Below, in pieces: positions 50,257 to 58,222 of a stretch of 64,000 nucleotides of DNA. The stretch lies in assembly GCA_001939945.1 (NCBI GenBank), contig MOEB01000016.1, positions 39,617-103,616 on the forward strand, in the 5' to 3' direction. The notes below the pieces were generated by a model. That model searched no databases, had not been told where the DNA came from, and saw nothing but the letters and a program-made list of their open reading frames with translations. The position numbers and the translations under genes were made by a program. Every line of letters starts with the position of its first letter. The stretch's first letter is position 1. This DNA comes from Aerophototrophica crusticola. GTDB taxonomy: Bacteria > Pseudomonadota > Alphaproteobacteria > Azospirillales > Azospirillaceae.

Positions 50257-50345
50257 GTAGGTCGGATTAGGAGCCAGAGGCTCCGTAATCCGACAGCCGC
50301 CGGCGGAAGCCGTCGGAACACGCGGCCGCCCGCTTATGCGACCTA
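50257..50345. repeat. Palindromic element with GTAGGTCGGATTA ends, copy 2
   Basis: GTAGGTCGGATTAGGAGCC opens the element. GGCTCCGTAATCCGACAG complements it after a short loop, and GCGACCTAT closes it. It is a shorter relative of the element at 38856. It lies in the 381-bp gap 50110-50490, which has no believable gene. Confidence 0.6.
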
Positions 50346-50353
50346 TGGGTTCC

Positions 50354-50500
50354 CCTTAAGGTGACACGAACCCGACCCGGTCGCCTTTGTCTCCTTAAGC
50401 GGCGAACCTCAATGACTTCAATCCCATACAAGGTGACGCCGGTAACGTTAAGCGTCACCTCAAGGTCACCTTGGTCACCTTAAGGTCAACTTAGTCACCG
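50354..50500. other. Cluster of GGTCACC/GGTGAC repeats
   Basis: Seven GTCACC/GGTGAC-type sites occur in about 145 bp (near 50360, 50432, 50453, 50464, 50473, 50483 and 50494). The last four form a tandem array with 9-11-bp period. CTTAAG boxes recur between them (50355, 50394, 50479). The array runs into the stop codon of the next gene. It may be a protein-binding array or a repeat remnant. Confidence 0.5.
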
Positions 50501-50811
50501 GTCGCGAAGGCGTCCCGCCACTGCCTCAAGCCCGCCAGCACGCCGGCCGCGGGCAGGTGGGTGACCGTGTCGTGGTGCAGATCCTCGAAGCGGACCAGGT
50601 CCCCCTCCCGCACCACCTCATACACGTTGCCCACGGTGCGGAAATGCCGGCCCGGGTCGGCCAGGGCCTCTTCCAGTTCCGCCAACAGGCCGCTGTCGCC
50701 GTTCAGGTCCACCACCAGGAACATGGCCAGGTGGGACCAGTCCCCGTCCCCTTGCGCCCGCAAATGGCCTTCCTCGGTCCGGAACAGGCGCAGGGGAGGG
50801 GGGGTGGTCAT
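50491..50811 (-). CDS. Small protein of unknown function
   Basis: A 106-residue acidic cytosolic protein with no signal or membrane segment. The pattern (short beta strands, then LLAELEEALADPGRHFRTVGNVYEVVREGDLVRFE and a final helix LRQWRDAF) faintly recalls the small YacL/UPF0231 proteins, but the match is too weak to name it. The frame is well kept, codon use fits neighbouring genes, and the ATG at 50811 is clear. Its stop overlaps the GGTCACC cluster. Confidence 0.65.
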   Translation of the reverse strand: MTTPPPLRLFRTEEGHLRAQGDGDWSHLAMFLVVDLNGDSGLLAELEEALADPGRHFRTVGNVYEVVREGDLVRFEDLHHDTVTHLPAAGVLAGLRQWRDAFATGD

Positions 50812-50835
50812 GGGGTCCGCCTACCGGTCAGGGGG

Positions 50836-51366
50836 TCATGGGGTGGGAACGATCGGGAAGGCCGTGTTGATCCGGTCCTTGCCCTGTCCCAGCCAGGCGA
50901 ACTGGATGGTGAAGGGCTGGCCCTTGCTGTCAAGGCAGTACTGGGCTCCTCCCGTCTTCGGCGCGGACGGTCCCTGCTGCCAACCATTCACCGGCTTGGA
51001 ATTGGCGGCGGCGTACAGGGCCGACTCCGTGATCTGCGGGATGGTGCAGGCGTCGGGGTAGAAGCTCTTCCGGGCCAACTGCGCGCCGTTGCTGAAGGTC
51101 ACCGGCCGGACCGTCAGGCCGTTGTAGGTCACGCTGGGCGCACCGACGGACTTCACGTCCGGGGATGTGGCCATGATCTGCATGGAATGGGCGCCGACGG
51201 GCTTTCCGCTCTTGTTGTACTCGCCGCAGAAGACATGGCGCAGGTTCAGGGATGGCTGGGTGGTGGACCAGCCGAACGACTTGTCCTTGCAGGACGGGGC
51301 CTCGGCCGACGCGGCGGTGGAAGCCACGATGAGCAGGGGCAGCAACAGCAGGGCGGCATGGCGCAT
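50836..51366 (-). CDS. Exported EndoU-like nuclease domain protein
   Basis: A 176-residue protein with a signal peptide (cut near ASAEA). LRHVFCGEYNKSGKPVGAHS matches the bacterial EndoU pattern (His-x-F-x-Gly-Glu, then Gly-x-His), where two His and a later Lys form the RNase A-like active site. A Lys/Thr-rich C-terminal half with TIPQITESALYAAANS fits the rest of the fold. Founding bacterial members are toxins. Here there is no toxin delivery domain and no immunity gene nearby. Medium confidence in the family. Confidence 0.6.
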   Translation of the reverse strand: MRHAALLLLPLLIVASTAASAEAPSCKDKSFGWSTTQPSLNLRHVFCGEYNKSGKPVGAHSMQIMATSPDVKSVGAPSVTYNGLTVRPVTFSNGAQLARKSFYPDACTIPQITESALYAAANSKPVNGWQQGPSAPKTGGAQYCLDSKGQPFTIQFAWLGQGKDRINTAFPIVPTP

Positions 51367-51542
51367 GGGGAACCTCTCGGCAGGCGGCATAGCCGGGCGC
51401 GCGGATCGGGGTTGCAGGTGTCTGGTATATTACCACCGAAGGAGGGTTCTGTTGAGGGGGCAGCTTGCGACACTCCGCCCCTTGGGGCAGGAAGGGGATC
51501 GCCCCACATCCGGGGCCAGACCGCCTGTCGGACAGAATGCCC

Positions 51543-52166
51543 ATGAACCGCGCCCGCCTGATCCGCATTCTCATCGCCAGCCTGCTCGGCCTCGCCCTCG
51601 CCGCCGTGGTGGCCTGGTGGACGGTGCAACAGGACCAGCGCCGCGGCGGCACCACCGCCGGCCTGTCAGTGCCCGCCGTCTCCATCGGCGGCCCGTTCAA
51701 CCTGGTGGACCACACCGGCCGCCCCGTGACGAACGAGAGTTTCGCCGGCAAGTACCGGCTGGTCTTCTTCGGCTTCACCAACTGCCCCGACATCTGCCCG
51801 ACGGAGTTGCAGGTGATGGGTGCCGCGTTGGGGGAACTGGGCGCCGACGCCGCCCGGGTCCAGCCCCTGTTCGTCACGGTGGACCCGGAACGGGACACGC
51901 CCCAGGCCCTGGCGGAGTATGTGGCCCTCTACCATCCCGGCATCCTGGGCCTGACCGGCTCCCCTTCCCAGGTGGACGCGGTGGTGAAGTCCTACCGCGC
52001 CCATTACGCCAAGGTGCAGCAGGGGGCCGGTGCCGGCGACTACACCATGGACCACAGCACCTACACCTACCTGATGGGCCCGCAGGGGGAGTTCCTGACC
52101 GTCTTCGCCCGCGGCACGCCCCCGGCCGAGATGGCCCAGGCCATCCGAACCCACATGAAGGGCTGA
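51543..52166 (+). CDS. SCO1/SenC-family copper protein
   Basis: A 207-residue membrane-anchored thioredoxin-fold protein. After one N-terminal membrane segment comes FFGFTNCPDICPTEL (CxxxC copper/thiol site) and, later, the ligand His in MDHSTYTYLMGP. Sco proteins deliver copper to the CuA centre of cytochrome c oxidase. It is followed 4 bp later by a PCu(A)C gene, its usual partner. ATGs at 51537 and 51543 are equally possible. Confidence 0.93.
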   Translation: MNRARLIRILIASLLGLALAAVVAWWTVQQDQRRGGTTAGLSVPAVSIGGPFNLVDHTGRPVTNESFAGKYRLVFFGFTNCPDICPTELQVMGAALGELGADAARVQPLFVTVDPERDTPQALAEYVALYHPGILGLTGSPSQVDAVVKSYRAHYAKVQQGAGAGDYTMDHSTYTYLMGPQGEFLTVFARGTPPAEMAQAIRTHMKG

Positions 52167-52170
52167 CGCC

Positions 52171-52677
52171 ATGTCCCGCCTGACCCTAGCCGCCGCCCTC
52201 GCCGCAGCCCTGCTCAGCCCCGCCGCCTGGGGTGCCGACGTGACGGCGACGGAGGCCTGGGCCCGCGCCACCACCAGCCAGGCCCGCAACGGCGGCGCCT
52301 TCCTGACCCTGTCCAACCCGGGCACCGCCCCCGACCGGCTGGTGGCCGCCGCGGCGCCCGACGTGGCGGAGAAGGTGGAGCTGCACACCCACCTGATGGA
52401 GGGCGGCGTCGCCCGCATGCGGCCCGTGGAAGGCGGGATCGAGGTGCCGGCCGGCGGGTCGGTGGTGCTGAAGCCGGGCGGCTACCACGTCATGCTCATG
52501 GGCCTGAAGCGCCCGCTGAAGCCGGGGGAAAGCTTCCCCCTGGCCCTGACGCTGGAGAAGGCCGGGACCCTGCCGGTCACCGTGCAGGTCTGGGCCCCGG
52601 GCCAGGAACCCGCCGCCCATGCCGGGCACAACCACGCCCACAAAGGTGGGCAGGGGGCCGGTACCACGGGGCGCTAG
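52171..52677 (+). CDS. Periplasmic copper chaperone PCu(A)C
   Basis: A 168-residue protein with a signal peptide (cut near AWGA). The Cu(I) site is HTHLMEGGVARM followed about 20 residues later by YHVMLMGL (H, M, H, M ligands). A His-rich tail HAGHNHAHKG adds possible copper binding. It works with the Sco protein encoded just upstream to supply copper to cytochrome oxidase. Confidence 0.93.
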   Translation: MSRLTLAAALAAALLSPAAWGADVTATEAWARATTSQARNGGAFLTLSNPGTAPDRLVAAAAPDVAEKVELHTHLMEGGVARMRPVEGGIEVPAGGSVVLKPGGYHVMLMGLKRPLKPGESFPLALTLEKAGTLPVTVQVWAPGQEPAAHAGHNHAHKGGQGAGTTGR

Positions 52678-52867
52678 GCCTTGTTCTTTGGTCCTATCCG
52701 GCCACCCCACCCTGCGACGCAGTGCAGCATTGCCCGCGTGGCACGGCAGATTTCCAGCAATTTCAATGGTTTGGTGCTCAGGGGTACGGGCTTGACAGGG
52801 TGGGGTGCCGCCCGTATGGTGCCGCCGCTTTCGCGCGGTGGACAACTCCGGCGGACGGAGGGGCGTT

Positions 52868-53242
52868 GTGAGTGATGAGCGCCAACCCCCTTCCCTGGCG
52901 GAACTGGACGCCCGGCTGCGGGAAGCGAGGCGTGTCGCCGGTCTGGACCCGGTGGAGCCGTCGCCTTACGAGGCGATGGGCAACGGGTCCGGGGGCAGTG
53001 ACATGGGCCTCGGCCTGCGGATCGGGGTCGAGCTGGTGGCCGGGGTCATCCTCGGGCTCCTCCTCGGGCTCGGGCTGGACAAGTGGCTGGGGATCGCCCC
53101 CTGGGGGTTGATCATCGGCGTCTTCGTCGGCGCGCTCGCAGGGTTCATGAACGTGTACCGGGTCGCCAACGGCCAGGGGTACGCGGCGGGTTTCAAGGCT
53201 TCCGGGGACGGCCCTCCCAAGGCTGGTCCCGGGGCGGAATGA
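52868..53242 (+). CDS. atpI: ATP synthase accessory protein AtpI
   Basis: A 124-residue protein with two membrane segments (about 42-62 and 70-92) joined by LDKWLGIAPWG, the AtpI hallmark. The N terminus is soluble and the C terminus Gly-rich. It helps c-ring assembly. The GTG at 52868 is chosen because GGAGG lies 7 bp upstream. It starts the F0 operon. Confidence 0.88.
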   Translation: MSDERQPPSLAELDARLREARRVAGLDPVEPSPYEAMGNGSGGSDMGLGLRIGVELVAGVILGLLLGLGLDKWLGIAPWGLIIGVFVGALAGFMNVYRVANGQGYAAGFKASGDGPPKAGPGAE

Positions 53243-53317
53243 ACAAGGCGCCGGCCCGTCCCGGGCATGCGCGCCAACCGATCCCGGCCCAGCCGGGGCA
53301 TGGGGAATGAGGGCGTC

Positions 53318-54061
53318 GTGGCTGATCCGTTGCACCAGTTCGAGATCCAGCGGTACATCCCCCTCCAGGTGGGCGATCTCGACCTGTCCTTCACCAACTC
53401 CGCCCTGTTCATGGTCCTCGCCGTGCTGCTCAGCGCCGGCCTGCTGATCATGGGAATGCGCGGCCGTGCCATGGTGCCGGGCCGCCTGCAGTCGATGGCG
53501 GAGATCCTCTACGAATTCGTCGCGGACATGGTGAGGGAGAATGCGGGCCCGCAGGCGCGCAGGTACTTCCCCTTCATCTTCTCGCTGTTCATCTTCATCC
53601 TGTTCGGCAACCTGCTGGGCCTGATCCCCACGGCCTTCACCTTCACCAGCCACATCATCGTGACCTTCGCGTTGGCGATGGTGGTGTTCGTGTTCGTGAC
53701 CATCCTGGCCTTCGCCCGGCACGGCCTGCACTTCTTCCACTTCTTCCTTCCCGAGGGCACGCCCGGCTTCATCGCCCCGCTGATCATCCCGATTGAGGTG
53801 ATCAGCTACTTCGTGCGGCCGATCAGCCTGTCCATCCGTCTGTTCGCCAACATGCTGGCGGGCCACACCATGCTGAAGGTGTTCGCCGGCTTCAGCGTGA
53901 CCCTGGCGGGCCTGGGCGGCATCGGCTACGCCGCCGGCCTGATCCCGGTCGCCCTCAACGTGGCGCTGTTCGGGCTGGAGTTCCTGGTTGCCTGCATCCA
54001 GGCCTACGTCTTCGCGCTGCTCAGCTGCGTGTACCTCCGCGACGCGCTGGAACTGCACTGA
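53318..54061 (+). CDS. atpB: ATP synthase F0 subunit a
   Basis: A 247-residue membrane subunit that forms the proton half-channels. The N-terminal DPLHQFEIQRYIPL is typical of alphaproteobacterial subunit a. SLSIRLFANMLAGH carries the essential Arg in TM4, and LNVALFGLEFLVACIQAYVFALLSCVYL is TM5. The start is set at GTG 53318 (MADPLHQFE); an ATG at 53300 would add six residues. Confidence 0.95.
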   Translation: MADPLHQFEIQRYIPLQVGDLDLSFTNSALFMVLAVLLSAGLLIMGMRGRAMVPGRLQSMAEILYEFVADMVRENAGPQARRYFPFIFSLFIFILFGNLLGLIPTAFTFTSHIIVTFALAMVVFVFVTILAFARHGLHFFHFFLPEGTPGFIAPLIIPIEVISYFVRPISLSIRLFANMLAGHTMLKVFAGFSVTLAGLGGIGYAAGLIPVALNVALFGLEFLVACIQAYVFALLSCVYLRDALELH

Positions 54062-54132
54062 TCCGGCGCCGCTACCCCTTCACCTCAAGTCAACCCGACG
54101 CGCAAACCGTCAAAACCTAGAGGATCGTCAAA

Positions 54133-54357
54133 ATGGAAGCTGAAGCCGCAAAGTTCATCGGCGCCGGCCTCGCCATGCTCGCCCTGCTGGGCGTCGGCAT
54201 CGGCCTCGGCAACCTGTTCTCCGGCCTGTACCAGGCCGCGGCCCGGAACCCGGCCGCCATCCCGGCCTACCGCACCTTCATCTTCATCGGCTTCGCCCTG
54301 ACCGAGGCCGCGGGCCTGTTCGCCCTCGTCATCGCCTTCCTGATCCTGTTCGGCTAA
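54133..54357 (+). CDS. atpE: ATP synthase F0 subunit c
   Basis: A 74-residue double-helix proteolipid of the rotor ring. Glu58 in FALTEAAGLFAL is the proton carrier, and the polar loop has ARNPAA. AGAGGATCGTC before the start provides a ribosome site. Confidence 0.97.
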   Translation: MEAEAAKFIGAGLAMLALLGVGIGLGNLFSGLYQAAARNPAAIPAYRTFIFIGFALTEAAGLFALVIAFLILFG

Positions 54358-54566
54358 GGCCGGACGGTCCGGCCGCCGGCTCGCCGGCGGACGCGCTACA
54401 GCGCCGGGTTCGCCGCCGTCGCGACATCCTGCCCGACCGGGCAGGGCAAGCGACGGCGGTGTCTTATGGGCCTTCCCCCGGCGGGGCGGCCCTGGGCCAG
54501 CCGGTGCTGGCAAGGATCGGGCAGGGCCGGGCAACCGGCCGGCCCCCATCACGGATGGGTGCGTAG

Positions 54567-55220
54567 ATGCGAGTGCAAAGCCTTTCGCGCTGGTGCGCCT
54601 GCCTTGCCGTCGCCGCGCTCGCGGCGGTCGCGCTGGCGGAGCCCGCCCTGGCCGAGGCCGCGGGCCAAGGGGCCGCCGGCCATGCCGCCGATGCGGCGGC
54701 CCACGGTGCCGACCATGGCTCCGGCGGCCTGCCACAGTTGAACCCTGCCAGCTACGCCTCCCAGGTGTTCTGGCTGGCGATCACCTTCGGCCTCCTGTTC
54801 TGGCTGATGTCCAAGGTGGCGCTGCCCCGCGTCGCCGAGGTGCTGGAAGCCCGGCAGGAAAAGATCACCAACGACCTGGAGAAGGCCACGGCCCTGAAGA
54901 CCGAGGCCGAGGGCGTGATGCAGGCCTATGACAAGGCCCTGGCCGACGCCCGCGCCAGCGCGCAGAAGCTGATGGCCGAGACCGTTTCCGCGACGGATGC
55001 CGAGACGGCCCGCCGCAACGCGGAACTGGGCGCCGACCTGGCGCAGCGCACCCGCGCCGCGGAGGAACGCATCCTGGCGGCCAAGCAGACGGCCCTGGAC
55101 AATGTCCGCGGCGTCGCCGCCGAGGCCGCCCAGGCCGCGGTGGAGCGCCTGGTGGGCGTCGCCCCCAGCGCCGATGATGCCGGTGCCGCCGTTGACAGCG
55201 TGATGCGGGGGGCTGCCTGA
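54567..55220 (+). CDS. atpG: ATP synthase F0 subunit b'
   Basis: A 217-residue b-type stator subunit. The N-terminal signal-like segment and an Ala/His/Gly-rich stretch (to about 52) precede the anchor QVFWLAITFGLLFWLMSK and a long coiled coil. It is longer than typical b' (about 160). It overlaps the next gene by one base (TGATG). b and b' as separate genes is usual in photosynthetic and other alphaproteobacteria. Confidence 0.93.
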   Translation: MRVQSLSRWCACLAVAALAAVALAEPALAEAAGQGAAGHAADAAAHGADHGSGGLPQLNPASYASQVFWLAITFGLLFWLMSKVALPRVAEVLEARQEKITNDLEKATALKTEAEGVMQAYDKALADARASAQKLMAETVSATDAETARRNAELGADLAQRTRAAEERILAAKQTALDNVRGVAAEAAQAAVERLVGVAPSADDAGAAVDSVMRGAA

Positions 55221-55702
55221 TGATCGAGAACCCGTATTTCTGGGTTGCCCTGGCGTTCCTGATCTTCGTCGGGATCGTCATCAAGATGGCGGGCAAGAGC
55301 ATCGTCGGGGGCCTGGACGCCCGTGCCGAGCGCATCCGCAACGAGCTGGAGCAGGCGCAGAAGCTGCGTGAGGACGCCCAGGCGGCCCTCGCCCAGATCC
55401 AGCGCAAGCAGCGCGACGCCCTGAAGGAGGCGGAGGCCATCATCGCTTCCGCCCGTGAGGAGGCCGACCGCCTGCGTCGCCAGGCCGCCACCGACCTGGA
55501 CTCGTCCCTGCGGCGCCGCGAGGCCCAGGCCTTGGACAAGATCGCCCAGGCCGAGGCGCAGGCCCTGCAGCAGGTCCGGGACATGGCGGTGGACATCGCC
55601 GTGGCCGCCACGGAAAAGCTGCTGGTCCAGAACCTGGACCAGGCCCGCAACGACGTGCTGGTCAACCAGGCCATCGCCGAGCTGCCGGCCAAGCTGCACT
55701 GA
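55220..55702 (+). CDS. atpF: ATP synthase F0 subunit b
   Basis: A 160-residue stator subunit with an N-terminal anchor (about 5-25) followed by an uninterrupted coiled coil. LLVQNLDQARNDVLVNQAIAELPAKL at the end binds delta. It is the last gene of the operon, followed by a strong terminator. The F1 genes are not in this window. Confidence 0.95.
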   Translation: MIENPYFWVALAFLIFVGIVIKMAGKSIVGGLDARAERIRNELEQAQKLREDAQAALAQIQRKQRDALKEAEAIIASAREEADRLRRQAATDLDSSLRRREAQALDKIAQAEAQALQQVRDMAVDIAVAATEKLLVQNLDQARNDVLVNQAIAELPAKLH

Positions 55703-55728
55703 CCCCGGTCACCGCAGCCGAAGCTACC

Positions 55729-55754
55729 AAGGGCGCCGGAAACGGCGCCCTTTT
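55729..55754 (+). terminator. Intrinsic terminator after the F0 operon
   Basis: AAGGGCGCCG, loop GAAA, CGGCGCCCTT forms a 10-bp stem with a stable tetraloop, followed by TTGCTTTT. It lies 27 bp after atpF. Confidence 0.93.
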
Positions 55755-55877
55755 GCTTTTCCGGCTCAACCCCACAGCGCGCATGGATTTATGCGTTCAA
55801 AAGGGGTAGTCGCCGGCTATGATCCCCTGGTCGAAGACGCGACCCCGCGGGGGTGGGGCGCCATGGACGGGGGAACC

Positions 55878-56759
55878 ATGCGTATCGTCACGGCCATCCT
55901 GGCCCTGTTCACTTTGCTTGCCGGCCCGGCATCGGCCCAGGTGCCCGATGGCTCCGCCAAGCAGCTGTCCGACTTCAACTGGCAGACGGAGCCCAAGGCC
56001 TACAAGGTCGGCTCCATTGCCGCCAGCATGACCACAGAAGCCGATGAGGCCATCGTGACCGGCACCGAGGCCGGCGCGGTCATGTCCTTCCTCCAGGGCA
56101 TCAAGGGCTACGACGATGTCGAGGGGCTGGTCGTCAAGACCGAGGGCCCATTGGCCAACAGCTTCGTGGTGATCAGCCACGATCCCATCGGCTACGTGAA
56201 GGACGATGACTGGAGCACCACTGACGCCAATTCCCTGCTGGACTCCTTCATTGAGGGCACGGAAGAGGGCAATAAGGCCCGCGCCAAGGCCGGCGTGCCG
56301 CTGTTGAAAGTCGCGGGGTGGGCTGAGCCACCGCACTATGACAAGGTCAACAACACGCTCTGGTGGGCGATTCGGGTCGAGAGCACCGATGGGCAGTCCA
56401 TCAATGCCACTGCCCTGAAGCTGTCCCGAAACGGCTATTCCCGCCTGATCTGGGTAGGCGATCCCGCGCAGTTCACCAACGCGGCCGACACCATGCGCCC
56501 GACCCTGGACCGCTACCGTTTCGACCCGGGCCACCAGTATGGCGACTTCTCCGCGGGGGACGTGGTGGCTGGCGTGGGCCTCGCCGGCCTCGCGGTGGGA
56601 ATCCTGAAGGGCAAGGCCGGCTTCAAGGTTGCCACTGGCATCCTGGCCCTGGCCCTGCCTTTCCTGAAGAAGTTCGGGGTGTTCCTGGTCATCCCGCTGC
56701 TGGCCGGTTTCCGCTGGCTACGCCAGCGCCTTGGCAAGGGCGGCAGCCCCGGCGTGTGA
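55878..56759 (+). CDS. DUF2167-family membrane protein
   Basis: A 293-residue protein with a signal peptide (cut near ASAQ). A periplasmic domain has the DUF2167 pattern (DPIGYVKDDDW, LLKVAGWAEPPHYDKVNNTLWWAI, SRNGYSRLIWVG). At the C terminus two or three hydrophobic segments (about 225-285) include FKVATGILALALPFLKKFGVFLVIPLLAGF. Function unknown; in some bacteria members appear in stress regulons. The ATG at 55878 follows GGGGG. Confidence 0.85.
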   Translation: MRIVTAILALFTLLAGPASAQVPDGSAKQLSDFNWQTEPKAYKVGSIAASMTTEADEAIVTGTEAGAVMSFLQGIKGYDDVEGLVVKTEGPLANSFVVISHDPIGYVKDDDWSTTDANSLLDSFIEGTEEGNKARAKAGVPLLKVAGWAEPPHYDKVNNTLWWAIRVESTDGQSINATALKLSRNGYSRLIWVGDPAQFTNAADTMRPTLDRYRFDPGHQYGDFSAGDVVAGVGLAGLAVGILKGKAGFKVATGILALALPFLKKFGVFLVIPLLAGFRWLRQRLGKGGSPGV

Positions 56760-56770
56760 GTGCGCGGCGC

Positions 56771-57211
56771 TCAGCGCGACGGCGTCTGGGACAGGTCCTT
56801 GGGCCCTTCCTTCGGCCTGTCCTCCTTCAGCGTCTCGTTGCCGATTTCCGGGTCCTTGTACTCCGGCAGGGCTACGAACTGGTCCGTGGTGTGGGGGATG
56901 CGCAGGACGGTGCGGTCCTCCTGCAACTGCACCTCCTCCCACGGCACGGCCGAGGCCTTTGCCAGGGGTCCGGCCGGGCCGTCGCCGGCCACGACGATGG
57001 CGGCCCGCCGAGCCTGCAGGTCGAACAGTACGTCGGTGACGCGGCCGGCGAGGCGGCCGTCGCTGGTTTCCACCGAACGGCCCAGCAGCGACTCGGCACT
57101 GGAAAGGCCACCTTCCAGGGCCGCGTTGCCGGCCCCCATCTTCAGGTTCGGCTCCGCCCAGGCCGGGGCGGCGAGCAGGACGGGGAGGAGCAGGGACAAG
57201 GCGCGACGCAT
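56771..57211 (-). CDS. PRC-barrel-like exported protein
   Basis: A 146-residue protein with a signal peptide (cut after AWA). The mature part LLGRSVETSDGRLAGRVTDVLFDLQARRAAIVVAGDGP...VPWEEVQL has the PRC-barrel strand pattern (a G-x-V-x-D loop with a final P-W/L-x-x-L). A charged Lys/Glu/Pro-rich tail follows. Exported PRC-barrel proteins are poorly understood. It converges with the DUF2167 gene, separated by 11 bp. Confidence 0.75.
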   Translation of the reverse strand: MRRALSLLLPVLLAAPAWAEPNLKMGAGNAALEGGLSSAESLLGRSVETSDGRLAGRVTDVLFDLQARRAAIVVAGDGPAGPLAKASAVPWEEVQLQEDRTVLRIPHTTDQFVALPEYKDPEIGNETLKEDRPKEGPKDLSQTPSR

Positions 57212-57268
57212 GGGTGGACCTTCCGACTGGGGGCGCTCCCCCAACCGGCCGCCAAGCCCGCCGTTCCC

Positions 57269-58222
57269 TCAGGCCGGGCGCCGCACCTGCGCCGCCAACC
57301 CCAGAAAGGCGGGGTAGGGGTGCGTGACAACATAGGTGGGGATGGGGCCCAGGAAGTCCCGCATCCGCCCCTTCTCCACGAAGCGCTTGCGGAAGCGGCT
57401 GTGGGTGAAGGCGGTCAGGAAGCGGGGGATGATACCCCCGGCGATGAACACCCCGCCCCGCGCACCGATGGACAGGGCCAGGTTGCCCGCCACGGTGCCC
57501 AGCATGGCGCAGAACATCTCCAGCGCCTCCACGCACACCGGGTCGCGCCTGGCCAGGGCTCGGTCGGAGATCTCCGCCGCGGTCAGCTTCTCCGGCTCCA
57601 GCCCGTCCAGGTAGGCCAGGGTGTCGTACAGGTTCACCAGCCCTGGGCCGCAGACCAGCCGCTCCGCCGAGACATGCTCATAGGTCTTGCGCAGCTGCGC
57701 CAGCACGGCGCTTTCCCGGTCGGTGATGGGGGCCATGGTCACGTGGCCACCCTCCGTCGCCAGCGCTGTCCAGCCCCCCGGGCCGGGGATCAGGGCAGAC
57801 ACGCCCAGGCCGCTGCCGGGGCCCAGCACGCCCACCGGGTAGCCCGCCACGGGCTCCCCGTCGCCCACCTGCACCTTGTCGGCGGCACCCAACTCGGGGA
57901 TGCCCAGGGCGACCGCGGTGAAGTCGTTGATCACATCCAGCCGATCCAGCCCCAGCGCGTCGCGCACGTCGCGGATGGAGAATTCCCAGGGCAGGTTGGT
58001 CATGCGGATGCGGTCGCCGGTCACCGGCCCCGCCAAGGCGAAGGCGGCGTTCAGGGGGCGCACGCCTTGCCCGGCCAGATAGGCCCTCGCCGCCTCCGTC
58101 AGGGTGGGATAGTCGGCGCAGCGTAGCACCCGCTCCGAATGGGCGGGCCCCTCGGCCCCCACCAGGGCGAAGCGGGCGTTGGTGCCGCCGATGTCGGCGA
58201 TCAGGCTGTCCGCGGCAGTCAT
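57269..58222 (-). CDS. glk: Glucokinase
   Basis: A 317-residue Glk-family sugar kinase. ADIGGTNARFALV is the phosphate-1 site, VINDFTAVALGIP holds the catalytic Asp, and LGPGSGLGVSALIP and ATEGGHVTMAP bind substrate. It phosphorylates glucose with ATP, supplying zwf and trehalose synthesis. It overlaps otsA by 4 bp (ATGA), which suggests a two-gene operon. The start at 58222 is 16 residues inside a longer open frame. Confidence 0.93.
   Translation of the reverse strand: MTAADSLIADIGGTNARFALVGAEGPAHSERVLRCADYPTLTEAARAYLAGQGVRPLNAAFALAGPVTGDRIRMTNLPWEFSIRDVRDALGLDRLDVINDFTAVALGIPELGAADKVQVGDGEPVAGYPVGVLGPGSGLGVSALIPGPGGWTALATEGGHVTMAPITDRESAVLAQLRKTYEHVSAERLVCGPGLVNLYDTLAYLDGLEPEKLTAAEISDRALARRDPVCVEALEMFCAMLGTVAGNLALSIGARGGVFIAGGIIPRFLTAFTHSRFRKRFVEKGRMRDFLGPIPTYVVTHPYPAFLGLAAQVRRPA

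Noticed and set aside
50267..50458. 63-codon minus-strand frame in the ldh upstream gap
   Set aside because: It covers repeat DNA (GTAGGTCGGATTA element and GGTCACC array), with an Arg-rich product and no ribosome site.
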